64,000 bases of DNA, taken from NCBI GenBank assembly GCA_964016885.1, contig OZ024740.1, positions 199,879,537 through 199,943,536 on the forward strand, read 5' to 3'. Shown here in pieces: positions 47,246-60,019 of the stretch. A program made the position numbers and the translations under genes. Every line of letters starts with the position of its first letter. Position 1 is the stretch's first letter. The stretch is from Eledone cirrhosa. Its lineage: Eukaryota; Mollusca; Cephalopoda; Octopoda; Eledonidae. The notes under the pieces are model-generated. The model was not told the origin of the DNA. It saw only the letters and a list, made by a program, of their open reading frames with translations, and did not search any database.

Positions 47246-47486
<241 letters not shown>

Positions 47487-47580
47487 TATCAACAGTTTTG
47501 CAAGAGATGTAACATTAATGGATCTGTTATTTTTATTTAAAGACATATTTTTCAATCGACCTTATTTGTCATTCTTTCTT

Positions 47581-47605
47581 CTGATGAAAGACTAGCATCC
47601 GAAAC
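47581..47605 (+). ncRNA. Hammerhead-like core, right arm (decayed)
   Basis: Plus strand: CTGATGA and GAAAC are intact, but stem II (AGAC/UAGC/AUCC) has two mismatches compared with the left-arm version. Confidence 0.42.
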
Positions 47606-47697
47606 GTTAAGGCGCTCTTCCTGATATTTTAAGAGTTAACCTTATATATTCCTTCCATATACTGTACCGATTGTGTTCTTATTTCTGTTTACATTTT

Positions 47698-47758
<61 letters not shown>

Positions 47759-47935
47759 GTTTTAGGATAATGGTAGTTTATATAGCTTCTAATATAATAC
47801 CGGTTGCCACATATATTGAGGAATTAGTAACGTTAGATTATATATTTTATACCTGTTTTTTTTTTATTTTTGTATCATGTATTTTGGATCAGCACATCCA
47901 CATGCTGACACACACAAACATATGCATATATATAT

Positions 47936-48655
47936 AACTGAAGGTCAAATTGTCTATTCTATGTGTTTTTAGGTTATCTCTCACTGCGTGACACGTTGGT
48001 CAGGTTTATCTTACTGTAGTCTATAAACCACACACTCACGCTCACACAATCACACAAACACATACGTCTATCTGTGTGTGTCTGAGTGTATACCCGTATC
48101 TACGTTTAGTGCCTATATGCAATATTTAGCGATTCAAAACAATGTGTCAGACGTAAAAAGTTAGTGATGGGTTTAATATTATCCACTAATTCTTTTGAAA
48201 GGGTAATGCAGCGTGACCATTGTATGATGATGACTGAAACCAGTAAAAGACACGAATTTGACTAAAGGTATATAAAACCACATTTAGACCTATGTTGATA
48301 GAATAGACAATAATTTCACGGAGAATGAAATTAGGAGTTTCTATAATATCGTGTGAGAAAAGGTGACGGTCTTAAATATGAATCTGAACGCCTCTGAAAG
48401 ATCACCATTGTACATCCAATATATCTAAATTATTACTAACACACCCGAGCTTAATGAGAACCGCTGCAGCAATAAATGCGATCACGTATATTTTTTCTCC
48501 TATGTGTTTCTAATTTTCCTCATATTTGCCGTTGTGAATATACTTTTAAAAGCTGACACCCGCAACATATACAGAGAGATATAGAGGGAGGGAGACACCC
48601 ACACATATTTACGTGCACACACAGACACACACACACACACATGCACACATATATA
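47936..48655. other. Unassigned DNA
   Basis: CA-rich patches at 48030-48065 and 48590-48650. No coding similarity is recognised. Confidence 0.35.
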
Positions 48656-48848
48656 TATATATGGAAAAGAATACAACGAAATTTCATTTCTCACTCTTAG
48701 TACGGCTGATACATACATATTTATATTTATATATAAGAAGAAATTCTTCTTATATATATTCAAGTCCAATAAACTGCTGAGTGCTATTGAGTGCTACTTA
48801 TCCGATATATGCATTGCTTTCTTGTGCTACAATAAAACTCACCTCCTA
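48656..48848 (+). mobile_element. Deletion derivative of the 5.55-kb element
   Basis: It starts 'tatggaaaagaatacaacga' with 'tttctcactcttagtacggc' and ends 'cttatccgatatatgcattg' with 'ctacaataaaactcacctcc'. Only about 70 left and 100 right bases remain, joined at a short 'aagaagaaattcttctt' palindrome. Flanked by (TA)n. Confidence 0.75.
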
Positions 48849-49329
48849 CATTATATATATATATATATATATATATATCTTATATATGAAGTGAAGTTGG
48901 TCGTTGTTTGTTTGTTTGGTGTCCCGAACTTGCAGGCTACACCGTTCATCCGATCTTCATGAAACTTGACACATATATAAAACTCAACTCGTAGATTGGA
49001 ATAGGCTACGTTCAATTTTCGAAAAGTCGATAATCGAGCCCCTAGAAGCCAAAAATCGATATTTTCAAAATCGTCCGATTTCGATCAAACGCGGTGCAAG
49101 TGTGTATTTTGATCCGGTGATAAACGTGGGCTACATTAAATTTTCGAAAAATCGTTAATTGGATAACCAGATGCAAAACTCGATATTTACGAAATTTGTC
49201 TGATTCCAATGAAATTTGATGCGGGGATCAACGTGGGGTACTTGAAATTCTAAAACTCGGACCCCTAGAGGAAAAAACCGGCAACCGAAAATCGCCATTC
49301 TTCTTGCTTCCATTTGTCGCGATTTCCGC

Positions 49330-51830
49330 CATGCAAAACACGTTCAATCTATCAGGATTATCTACCGTAAGTCTCTTTAAATTAACGCTCACCATATTCA
49401 GCAAAGCTTTTATGTCGATTCTTCCATTTCTTATATAAGAACCATCAAGACTATACTGCCGCGCATAATCCTTTATCGCGCCCAGTCTTCTCAAGCGACC
49501 ATCGAGCCTACATGCGCTCTCTTCATTCCCGTGGTCCCACTACCGTAGCATAATGAGTCAACCGTCAACCCCTGCCCTCTCCCTTCCCTGCACGCCGTCG
49601 ACCTACTGCATCGTTGTGCATCACCATGCGCATCTCTGCCTTGTCAGCCGCAATTTTCCCCGGCCCTTTCCACTGCTGCACTCGGTAGTCCCTAATGACT
49701 GCCACGGCTCAATATGCCGAATCCCTGCCCATTTCCATTGCCTACACTCCGGGACAGCTCAAGACTTCTATGCCTGACCAAGCCGCATCCCTGCCACCGT
49801 CAACCCCTGCCCTCTCCCTTCCCTGCACGCCGTTGTCCCACTGCATCGTCATGCCTCACCATGCCGCATTACTGCCCTGTCGGCCACCATCCCCTCCTCA
49901 GCCCTTTCTTTTGCCTGCCGGCCGTGCTCCGTCAAGACTGCCATGCCTAACGAAGCCGCATCCCTGCCACCGTCAAGTCCTGCCCTCTCTCTTCCCTGCA
50001 CGCTGTCGTCCCACTGCATCGTCATGTCTCTCCATACCGCATCCATGCTCTCTCAGCCGCCATGCCCTCCCCTGCCCTCTCCCTTACCCACACGCCTTGG
50101 TCCTTCACGAGTGCCATGGCTCACCATGCGGAATCCCTGCAACCGTCAATCCCGGCCATCTCCCTTCCCTGCACGCCGTCGAGCCACTGCATCGTTATGC
50201 CTCACCATGCCGCGTCCATGATCTGTGAGCCGCCACCTCCTCCTCAGTCTTTTATTTTGCCTGCCCGCCGTGCTCCTTCAAGACTGCCATGCCTAACCAA
50301 GCCGCATTACCTGCCACCGTCAACCCCTGTCCTTTCCCTTGCCCGCACGCCTTGGTCCCTCACGACTGCCATGGCTCACCATGCGGCATTTTTGCCCTGT
50401 CAGCAACTTCCTCAAATATCATCAGCATGGTTTATTCCTGCGCCGCACATAACCGCCCATTATCTCAGACCAAAGACAACACCGAACATGAAGACGATCC
50501 TGTGTAAGTCTTTTTACATTCATTTTGACCATATTTAACAAAATTAAACAAATATTCATCCCTTCTCCTCCAAAGCCTACCGATCATGTATGGCCGATAA
50601 ACATCCTGCCTTGCACCCGGTTTTCTCAAACAATCATCGTGCTTCCCGGTGCTCTCTACATTCCCGAGGTGCAACTCAATTGGCATGCCGCATCCACGCC
50701 CTGTCAGCCGCCATGCACCCTACCCTTTCGTCATGCCTCATCATGTTGCATCCCTGCACTGTCAGCCGCCATCCACTCCCCGACCCTTTCCACTGCCTAG
50801 GCATGGCAGTATTGAGGGACCAGGTCGCATCCCTGCCACCGTCATCCCCTGCTCTCTCCTTTCCCTGCACGCCGTCGTCCCACTGCACCGTCATGCATCA
50901 CCATGCCGCAGCATGCTCTGTCAGCCGCCATCCCCTATTCGGCCCTTTATTTTGCCTGCCCGCAGTGCTCCTTCAAGTCTGCCTTGGCTCACCATGCGGC
51001 ATTCTTGCCACCGTCCACCTGATAGCCGTCGTCCCACTGCATCGTCATGCCTGAGGATGCCGTATCCATGCACTGTCAGCCACCATCCCCACCTCGACTC
51101 TTTCTTTTGCATGACCGCCGTGCTCCTTCAAGACTCCCACGGCTTTCTATGCCGCATCAATTCCTTGCCACCTGCTTAAACATCATCAGCATGGCTTATT
51201 GTTGCCCAATTTGACCACCGATTTTCGCAGGCTAAACACAATACCAACGTGCACGATAGTCCATGGTAAATGTTTTTAATTACATGTTCATCTTGCTAAG
51301 CAAAGGATGAATAGCAACTCTTTCATTTCTCCTGAAATTCCTTTCTATCAATTATGGCCGGAAAGCATCCTGTGTAGCATCGCGTCTTCTCAAGCGATCA
51401 GCGTGCCTTCCACTATCCTCACAATTGACTCACAACGCCCCATCTATTCCCTGCGATGCCCCTAAATCATCAGCATAGCCTATTTTTCTACCGCGTTTAA
51501 CCGACCCTCATTCTAGGCCATAAACAACAAAACCGCACGATGATGCTGCGTAAGTCTATTTAAATTAATGGTCAACATGTTCATCAAAACAATTGTACCA
51601 ATTCTTCCTCTTCAACTCCAAGGGCTATCCATTACATCTCAGAGGTCGGGATTCCAAATTTCTACGATTTCAATATTGACACAACAGTCCGTCAGGTTTT
51701 TCGGCACATGTTGCTCCGATGGGAATATCTACGTGATTTCCACTTAATTCGTAAGTGTTCAGTCTTCCGTATGCTTTTATTTTTTTATTGATACAACACC
51801 GACAAAAATCATCTAACTTCACTTTGTAGG
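49330..51830 (+). repeat. Repeated module bounded by splice-like sites
   Basis: Three modules share an upstream block ('atcatcagcatgg(c/t)(t/c)tatt'), a pyrimidine-rich stretch ending in YAG, a 33-35-base insert, and GTAAG/GTAAAT. The inserts lie at 50469-50503, 51231-51265 and 51517-51549. A further donor-like GTAAGTCT is at 49367 and an acceptor-like TAG at 51830. Downstream of each donor are related 'tttaaattaa.g.tcaac(a)atgttca' and 'catc.tg..tagcatcgcgtct' blocks. The inserts are similar to each other. The origin is unknown; it could be amplified exon-intron sequence captured from a host gene. Confidence 0.6.
49553..51180 (+). repeat. GC-rich degenerate tandem array
   Basis: Units of about 170-240 bases are built on 'ctctcccttccctgcacgcc', 'cccactgcatcgtcatgcc', 'tcaccatgccgcatcc' and 'tgccaccgtcaacccctgcc'. 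At least six units are seen, with one insertion of the splice-like module (50400-50690). Several overlapping open frames of 60-180 codons are Pro/Ser/Ala/Cys-rich, have no start or codon support, and are open in more than one frame because stops are rare in GC-rich repeats. I do not call them genes. Confidence 0.8.
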
Positions 51831-52945
51831 CTAGACGCGAATCACAAGGAAAACAATCCTCTGATATACAACCTCACCAAATTATTTGGTCTACCTAGAT
51901 TTCAATGGTTATATCCTTTGCTTTTGTACGGTTGTATATTTGATAATGTCGCAAAACATTATTCCACTTGATTCTTACCTTTCAGCTATGAATTGGGCAG
52001 TGCCTTAAAATCCAGTTTATTTGCGTGGATTGTTTTTGTATCTTATGAATGGAGAATCGAAAACACTTTTTCTCATAACCTGATACATGCGTTACACATG
52101 CTCCATGGATGTTTTTGGACTATTTTTTCAAAATACCAATATCACAGATTGGAGCACAAAAAGAATCGTTTGTTCTTCATTTATTTCGGTTAAAACATCC
52201 TGCTGGAATTTAGTGCAGACCCGTTTAAATCCAGCGCCTTATAACCCCGAGTGTAACCGAGTACACCAGCTAGAGAGACAAATGAAAACATCGTTTCCTC
52301 GATGCGATTTGTCGAAAGTCGATTTAGTTCCACAAAAAATTAACAATCCATACTTGAAGACACGTTGAGGCTGTTGCAAAGGGCAATAACCCTAGACACA
52401 ATTTTGATCAACTTTTTTTCACCTATAGCAAATTTACCGGGACAGGTTTTTAGCTCCTCAAATCTACTTCAGAGGTCACGCATTCATGTAAAAAATCAAT
52501 AAAACTGAAGCGGGGGTTCGACTTTGCGCAAAAAGCAAGACAACATGGGAAAACTATTTACAGGAACGTCCGATTTTCTTGAAAACTGTCGCAAAAGACT
52601 CGCCATTATGCCGCGGTTCAGATAAATCCACTTTTATTTCTTCTTTTGCACATGCGAGCGAGAAAATTGTAAAAAGAAAGAGACTTTGAAAAAATCGACT
52701 TTTTCACCCTGCTTTAAAAATCAACTCAAAATTCAACTTCAAGTAAATTTTACTCCCGTCAGTCGTGCAAAGAACAATTTCAACGATACACTGTGTACCT
52801 ATAATTGATCCATTATTTATGCTCTATTACAAACCTGCGTCTACTAACCTCTGTCTTTTGCCTTGAGGTTCGAAGGTTTTTGCACCTGTGATGCGCGGGA
52901 AGTAACTTTCACACATTTTAACAACATAGCAAAGGTTGACTTACA
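51831..52945 (+). other. Helitron interior, 3' half
   Basis: Unrecognised. A 66-93 codon overlap at 51993-52368 has no identifiable similarity. 52380-52900 resembles the untranslated subterminal DNA of Helitrons (short 'cgattttcttgaaaactgtc' style blocks). Confidence 0.45.
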
Positions 52946-53061
52946 CCCGGACAACGCCAGGTACTTCGGCTAGTATATATATATATATATATATATAAAA
53001 GAACTAATCTCGTCTGTCACAGACTGTCGCGCTGTCTCATGGCACGACTTTATATGTAAAT

Positions 53062-53186
53062 AATTGTTTCTACTTTAGGCACAAGGCCAGCGATTATCAG
53101 TGCATTACTGGTACTTTATTTTATCGACCCTGTAGGGATGAAAGGCAAAGTAAACCACGGCGGGATTTGAACTCAGACCGTAAATA
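53062..53186 (+). repeat. SINE, 3'-truncated
   Basis: 'aattgtttctactttaggca' to 'gaactcagaccgtaaata', cut before the tail. Confidence 0.9.
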
Positions 53187-53191
53187 ATGTT

Positions 53192-53406
53192 AATTATATT
53201 CACATGAGGGCAGTGGATTGGCAGTATCGGTAGAGGGTGTGACGCCATGCTTTGCAACAACGAGTTACGGCCCTTTATGATATGAGTTCAAATCTGCCGA
53301 GGTTAACTTTGCCTTTCATCCTTACGGGGTCGATAAAATAAAGTACCAGTAATGTGTTGGTTATTTGCTGGCCTTGTGCCAAAAGTAGAAACAATTATAT
53401 TCACAT
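53192..53406 (-). repeat. SINE with 14-bp target duplication
   Basis: The antisense full copy (53207-53398) is flanked by identical 'aattatattcacat' at 53192-53205 and 53393-53406. With the truncated copy just upstream it forms a tail-to-tail inverted pair that can fold back. Confidence 0.92.
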
Positions 53407-54980
53407 TTCAGATGTATTTCTTACCCTGGATAGCGCGTACGTAGTAACACATAAATTTATGTTGAACGAAGTTTCCTGACATGCAGTGAAAATATAATTT
53501 ACAAGATGCAGGCCGCACGCTAGGTCATATGTTTATCTTTCTATTGCCCTCGGCTACAATGACTCGTATAATATTTATATAGACATAAATACTGATATCT
53601 ATAGATCAGTTAGAAGGATTATGGTAGGTCAAATGGACTACCTACTCATTCAGGCATATGGTATGTGGTTCACAAATATTTATAGTTATCGAATTGTAGG
53701 AACATTTTCCATGCTTTCCAGAGTTGCACAAAGTACGGAGCTGTTCCTAGGATTTTAGGTTTTAAACGAGTGAAAGTACGTCACAGGGTTCACCCCAAAC
53801 CTCTGTTGGTACTCATTTTCTGTTAAGTAAACTAGAGTGATATACTATGCTTTACTAAAATTTGCTTAACGACACCAAGCGTCACCTGCTAAGGGTATTG
53901 AACTCATGGTTTTATGATAATGATCTCAACAAACATCCACTGGGCCATGTACATACATCACGTGTAAACTTATTTGAATGCACATGTAGAACCAACGTGA
54001 TAAACCTATACAACACTAATCTTTTGACGTACACCCACAGACCATCATGTATAAGAGTGTAAGTGAATATCACACACACATACGCACAGGTATGTCCTTT
54101 ACGTCATCCTTCAGTAAAAGCTATTTACTGATGTATATTCTGTCTAACAGTTCGTTTTATGGTTATGGCTGCACGTCTACATATTTATCTACGTAGATAT
54201 TACATCAATTGTTATATTTACTTATTTCTCTATTTAACTATCAATCTCACTAGCAACGTATCCGCCTATTGACATGGATGCCGATCACATCAAAACAGAG
54301 CAAGTGTACTTGTTGAAACGCTAGTCAATTTGTAGATTAAATTTATCAATGCATCCATTGCTAGATTTGCCCATCACCAATAGTTGAAGATTGCTGACGT
54401 TCCTGCCTCTTATAAGCTGTGTAAAAAAATATATAAAGGAATAAAATCAAACGCATACAAGCAAAAACAACAACAAAAACGAAATACACTCTTAAACTCA
54501 AATCTGTTGGTAAACAGCAATCCCAGCACATCTAGATCAAATATCGACCACTTTATCATGGTTTAATTTTTATTTATGTATTTATTTTATTATCCATATT
54601 ATCTGGATTGTTTGTTTAGTTTATCTTTTCAATGTTTTAGAAAATATTTTTTCTCTACTTTACCGTCGATATCAATCAAACTACTTTGTTTAGATTTGAT
54701 AGATATGTACCTGTGTGTATATGTGTGTGAGTCAGTAGGCGCGCATGTGCATGTGTGTGTATAAATATGTGTTCATTTTATGAGTTTCTGTTTTTTTTTT
54801 CCACTCAAACTGCTTTGTGTCAATATATAATAGAATATACAAAGGAATATATATCGGAAGATATGTATGAATTCGTAGATAAATGTATACATATATAGGA
54901 ACTGGACAAATTATTAATGTTTCTATTTTTGTCTATGTTACTATATTGCTTGTAGTCTGTATACAAGCACGTACACACCT
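53407..54980. other. Unassigned AT-rich DNA
   Basis: No feature recognised. Short frames at 53862 and 54384-54764 have no similarity. Confidence 0.35.
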
Positions 54981-55054
54981 AGACTCGCTCACTTATAAAC
55001 ATATATATATATATATACACACATACGCACATGCAAAATACACGCGCACACAGA

Positions 55055-55162
<108 letters not shown>

Positions 55163-56008
55163 AGAGAGTGAGTGTATGAGAGAGAGTTACTTAGATGAAA
55201 TGGAAGAAAGCAAGTGCGTATGGGGATGATAAAAGAAAATGGAATTGAGCTGAAAAATGTCATAAATAAAACATCGTGCAGCTGACACAAGACAAATATG
55301 GGAAGCAATATATATGACATATTTGGAACAGTAAGTTGGCATTTATATTAATTAATGTTGGATCCCAGATATCTATACTAAGACATCTTATGACAGATAC
55401 CATTATGTATTTCTAGTTATATGTGCAGACATAATTTTATGATTAAAAATGTTCGGGGTTTATACTCATGTTACAGCGGCATGGGCAAATTTCCTATTAT
55501 ACCCATGGTTTTTCCAAAGATTTGGGATCAGAATATGTTAGATTGTAACTGCAGAAACATAACATGCGTGACCATGTGCATATAGGATCATGTGTGTGTG
55601 TATCGTCATCAGCGCACGTCCGACAGTGATTCTATTTATGTCATGTAACCTAGTAATTTAACAATAACAGCAATAAAATTATTACCACTGTAGAAAAAAT
55701 ATGTAATAATGTCAATATGATCGACTAGATTAAGGCGTCGTGTCTGCATGACAGCAGTCTAATGACTTAAATTAGTAAAATGATAAAATATTATCATTGT
55801 GCGTGTGTTTATTTGGAAACGAGCAGATATAGAGTGTCTATGTCCTATGCTGGCTGGAGATTGAAACCTTATGTAGTATGCATCTGTGCTGATAATTTAT
55901 TTATATAATATATTGTGGCTCTGTATATTGCATAAAACGCGTTCTTTTCCTTGATCTGGACATCAGAAGTGTTTGTGTGTGTTTGTTTGTAGGGAAAATT
56001 ATGAAGAT
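55163..56008. other. Unassigned AT-rich DNA
   Basis: No feature recognised. Confidence 0.35.
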
Positions 56009-56009
56009 T

Positions 56010-57930
56010 TGAAAAAAAAGCATATTTTTACCACATCGAAACGACTAGATTTTGTACTTTACGGGTTTCGATTATTTTGACAAGGGACGTAACTCTGGTC
56101 CGATCAGGTATTAGAGGTTATATATTCAAAGATTTCAGCATTAGCTTAAATTTCTCTATAAAATAACTTTTCTTTGCTGATGTTTTTCATCTCAGATATT
56201 GGCAACATTTGTAGAATGGGCAGACATTGGAATTTGGTAATGTCGACAATCTGGAAATACCAGAAACAAATTCAAAATAAAAAAAACGAGAACATATGTT
56301 CATAAAAGAAGCCGACAATGGAAACGCTGTTGTCATCATGGACACAAAACACTATAAAAGCACAATATGATGCTAAAGAATATCAATTTCATAAAAGATG
56401 AAACAACTGCATTATTTTCTACACCTATTCTGAAAACGACTAACCGATAAGGTATTAGTCTCAGCAATATTACGTGTAAAAAAAGAAATCTTTACGGATT
56501 TGCCAACTGATTAATGATATTTGCGAAAACCAATTTGTGTAAATATACCCACACCAACCGACTTAAAATTAACACCCATCTTAGGAGGCACATTGCATAA
56601 GTAACTTCTTAGATATCTTATTGATACCTCGGGGAAACACATCGGGAGCTTCACTCAATCATCTACAAAATGACGTACGCCAAAACATTCAGATGGATAC
56701 ATTGCCTGTTGTGAATTTATATAGTAATATTCCTCACGACTACAGAATAACGGCTATCAAATACTGGTTAGAATCATTTTCCTATGAGCTACCACACCGT
56801 ATTAACAAACATTCTATCATAGAAGGTCTTCAATATATTTTCCAATTACAACTATTCCATGTTCAACATAAAGGCTTACCGACAAAACTCAAGAACAACC
56901 ATGAGGAAAAAAACTTTATGGGAACGAATCGAGTTGTTATATAAAAGAAAATTGGAAAAGATACCTGGATGACTGTTTTATTCTATGGAGGGAAGGATAA
57001 ATCTTGACGAACTAAAGGAATTTCAAATTATCATCGGTAATATGAGCCCTAGCGTATAATTTACTATGGATGTCATCAACAAAATCTTCCCTTCTTAGAC
57101 ATATAACAAGACAAAATGTTACGGACTAACATATATTTCTAATCCACCAACTCCCGACAATATCTCCTTTTTACATCTTCTCAGCCAACACATACGCCTA
57201 CCAATATTCCATTTAAATTAGCTAAGCGATCTGCACAACATTAGATTTAAATCGAAAAACAGGATTCCATAGACTACAAAGGAATGAACAATACTCACCA
57301 AGAGAAAATATTTTCCGAATCTAATCAATAATAGCATTCAAATAGCAAGATGAATTAATATCCATGTACACTGATAAACGAAAACGAGAAAAGCAAAATG
57401 TAATTCAATACTTTTCAACTTTTAACCCAAAGAATACAGAATTATGTACACATATAAAACTAAAACTATCTGTCGTACTATAGGAAAAATCTCTTACAAA
57501 ATTATCCAATTATAAAACATAAATAACATCCTATGTCACGATATAAACTTCAAACTGTAAATAAAGGTCATGGAATGCAAGATGCCACCAACCAAACTGC
57601 GGAGTGGGCAGAAAATCACGAATTCCACTTCAGTGAAGGTCCCATTTTAAAAATTAACATTAACTTCTCTAATATAAGAATGCGTAAGAAATTTCCATAT
57701 CTTCCAATTCCACCAATGTTGTCAGTCAATATCAAAATGTAAACGTATTGGCAAAGAAGGTACAAGTGGTGTCATTTGTTTTAACAAAAACATACGTGAC
57801 AATAATATTACGAATGAAAATTTGAAAAACTGTTTTAAACGAAATTGGTCAAGTACAAAAACCATTCTTTTTGATGTGTACTATACACATAAAATTTATT
57901 TTAAATTAAAAACACTTTAGGCACTTTCTT
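56010..57930 (+). pseudogene. Penelope-like retroelement RT relic (PLE D)
   Basis: Plus-strand blocks in order: 'FIKEADNGNAVVIMDTKHY' (56300; the 'ADxGxAVV' segment of PLE RTs), 'VVNLYSNIPHDY' and 'AIKYWLESF' (56710-56790; motif A region with Asp replaced by Asn), 'LFHVQHKG' (56865), and 'RYLDDCFILWREG' (56959; catalytic DD present). Then 'FPFLD' and 'TYISNPPTPDN', and later 'CNRxx'-type remains near 57735 with 'GTSGVICFNKNIRDNN'. Stops and frameshifts occur about every 100 bases. The 5' flank is duplicated at 63147-63554. No GIY-YIG block is recognised downstream. Confidence 0.75.
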
Positions 57931-58087
57931 TTCAAATCTTTGTAATTTTTGCCATATAACAACGATTGTATAGAACCCCTTAACCATCTTACATTTGATT
58001 TATCCCTCTTTATCTCTCTCCCTCTCTCTCTGAATATAGCCTGACACTAATACAACTGTGTACAATTGCCACCTGTGTTTTGTTCGT

Positions 58088-58108
58088 TTATTTTAAACTA
58101 TATATATA

Positions 58109-58154
<46 letters not shown>

Positions 58155-58158
58155 AATA
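58088..58158. repeat. (TA)n microsatellite
   Basis: Directly visible. Confidence 0.88.
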
Positions 58159-58211
58159 AGTAATATGAATATGACAACATCGCAGTTAGTGAATCACCAT
58201 TTATTATGTAA

Positions 58212-58242
58212 TTGACACGTGTTTCGCCAACTTACACATGTA
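58212..58242 (-). ncRNA. 3' half of a hammerhead-like motif
   Basis: Minus strand 'ggcgaaacacgtgtcaatta' has GAAAC, a palindromic 'acacgtgt' usable as a type-I stem III, and GUC as cleavage triplet. The CUGANGA half is missing or mutated. It probably belongs to another PLE tail (58160-58290), since its strand is opposite to PLE D. Confidence 0.4.
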
Positions 58243-59045
58243 ATAGATTTAGAAATGCTGCTCCCACTGGATTTAAGAATTCCGACTATTTTGTATCATT
58301 GTGGTAAGTCAGCGCCTACAAAAAACAACACTGTTTACATTCATGTAGGGAGACAGAGATTGAAGGGCTTGTCTTCATGTAGGAAGGAAGTTTAGTATAT
58401 AGTAGTTCAATGTTGTATAGAGAAAAGGAAAAAGAAGAATGAGAGTGTATTCATAGAGAAATAGAGATAGAAAGATTAGTAGTTTAAACGACAGCCACAA
58501 ATAACTTATTCTCATGGGCTAGCATAGCTGGCGTTAGCCTTGTTGTCACATAAGGTTATATATATATATATAAATGCATATATATATAAATATATATATA
58601 TATACATACCATCAATAGTTTGTTCAGGGATAAAACAGTTATAGATATTATTTTTAAAGTGATTGTTTTATTTCAAGCCCCTTTTATCATATGTATACTC
58701 AATCACGGCTGAATATAATATCACAAGTCTTATAGAAATAAAAATCTATCTTGGATTCATGAGGGAATAACCGGAAGAACATTCCATTAACAAGGTTAGC
58801 CTCCAGCTGTTACCTTTCATATACAACACATTTGTCAACTGAATGAATTAGATCAGCGTGGATTCGAGTGCCTCTGATCAGAATGCAACGCACGGTGAAT
58901 TCTAGCAATCGAAGTCGCAATTTGCCTTTGTACGCCAAACATTCCATGCAATGGGTCAAAATAATATAGAACGCTAAACCCAGAATTACATTTCACATTT
59001 AAAGTAGAAATTATATTCGTATATCGTGTGTTGTTTGTCAGGTAC
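58243..59045. other. Unassigned AT-rich DNA
   Basis: A short (TA)n near 58557-58603. No coding similarity is recognised. Confidence 0.35.

Positions 59046-59049
<4 letters not shown>

Positions 59050-59130
<81 letters not shown>
59050..59130. repeat. (TA)n(GA)n microsatellite
   Basis: Directly visible, abutting an R4 repeat. Confidence 0.9.
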
Positions 59131-59131
<1 letters not shown>

Positions 59132-59149
59132 CAGAGATAGATAGATGGG

Positions 59150-59317
59150 ATGTGGTAAAACCCAGATATGGGATAACCCACCAGAGTACTCGATACTTGG
59201 TGTAGTAGAGTGGGAAATATGACAAAAAATTCAGGAACACGATGGCTGAGCTGCGGCCGTTTCGACAGCTGGATCCGAAGTTGGATGTGGCTCTCAAAAC
59301 GTGGGGGTCCTCAATAT

Positions 59318-59322
<5 letters not shown>
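59150..59322 (+). repeat. R4 family, copy without the mirrored arm
   Basis: 'caccagagtactcgatactt', 'gtagtagagtggg' and 'gatggctgagctgcggccg' with 'tttcgacagct' match 36945-37035, but the inverted arm is absent, so the palindrome is not intrinsic to the family. Confidence 0.75.
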
Positions 59323-59353
<31 letters not shown>

Positions 59354-59357
<4 letters not shown>

Positions 59358-59985
59358 ATGAAAATGGCGTGCTGCGTTGTTGCGGATGTGATACATATGA
59401 ATTAAAAAGATAGAGTAAGAAACCAGGACTATCCATCATCAGTGATTTTCTGGCCATCATAGGTATTTCTTCGCATTAAAAATCATATACCTCAAACCAG
59501 CGCGAGCAATAACTAAATAAAGTTATTGGGTGGGAAAGAGAGACATGTAAAAAACAAGAATGGCAAGGCAAAGTAAAGGGTGAAAAAATCAAGTCAGTGA
59601 TACAAGTGAACATAAGATCTTGCGAATCATTGACGAGAAAGACGAAAGACGCATCTGAGCCATGCGAAATGTGAGCGAGAAAAGAATTTCACACAGGTCA
59701 GAACGGTGGGAGTGAGAGAGGGTGAGTAGCAGAGAGTGAGTGAGTGAAAGTGTGAGGAAGAGGCTAGCCGAGAGAGGGTGATTAGCAGAGGGGTGAATGA
59801 AAGTAAGAGGTACAAGGAGAGAACAGGAGGAGAGAGAAAGAGGATAGCCGTAAGGGAAGAGATAGAGACATGTCACAGTGGAGGGGAAAATATAGGGATA
59901 AAAATGGCGTGTTGCGTTGTTGCGGATGTGATACGTATGAATTAAAAAATAGAGTAAGAAGCCATGACTATCCCTCATTATAAAT
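59354..59985 (+). repeat. Direct repeats of about 90 bases flanking a GA-rich spacer
   Basis: 'aaaatggcgtgctgcgttgt' and 'tgcggatgtgatacatatg' at 59354-59444 recur at 59894-59985 with about 90% identity. The spacer contains 'gagagagtga' type purine-rich DNA. Confidence 0.82.
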
Positions 59986-60019
59986 AATGGGCTCTTTAAA
60001 GAATAGAAAGTGAGGATAT

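Larger units (their letters stand above)
48878..52973 (+). mobile_element. 4.1-kb non-autonomous Helitron
   Basis: TC start in 'tcttatatatgaagtgaag' and a 3' end 'cccggacaacgccaggta' plus CTAG at 52970-52973. (TA)n lies on both sides, as for the 17.2-18.1 kb Helitron. The subterminal regions have the typical 'catgaaacttgacac' and 'attttcgaaaaatcg' repeats. No Rep or helicase. The interior carries a GC-rich array and repeated modules that look captured and amplified. Confidence 0.78.

Noticed and set aside
49228..49494. 88-codon minus-strand frame as a captured host exon
   Set aside because: It overlaps the repeated module and has no recognisable domain; the splice-like signals in the modules are on the plus strand.
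49553..51179. Pro/Ser/Ala-rich frames of 90-177 codons as possible secreted or structural proteins
   Set aside because: Several frames are open at once across a GC-rich degenerate tandem array inside a Helitron; low stop density explains them.
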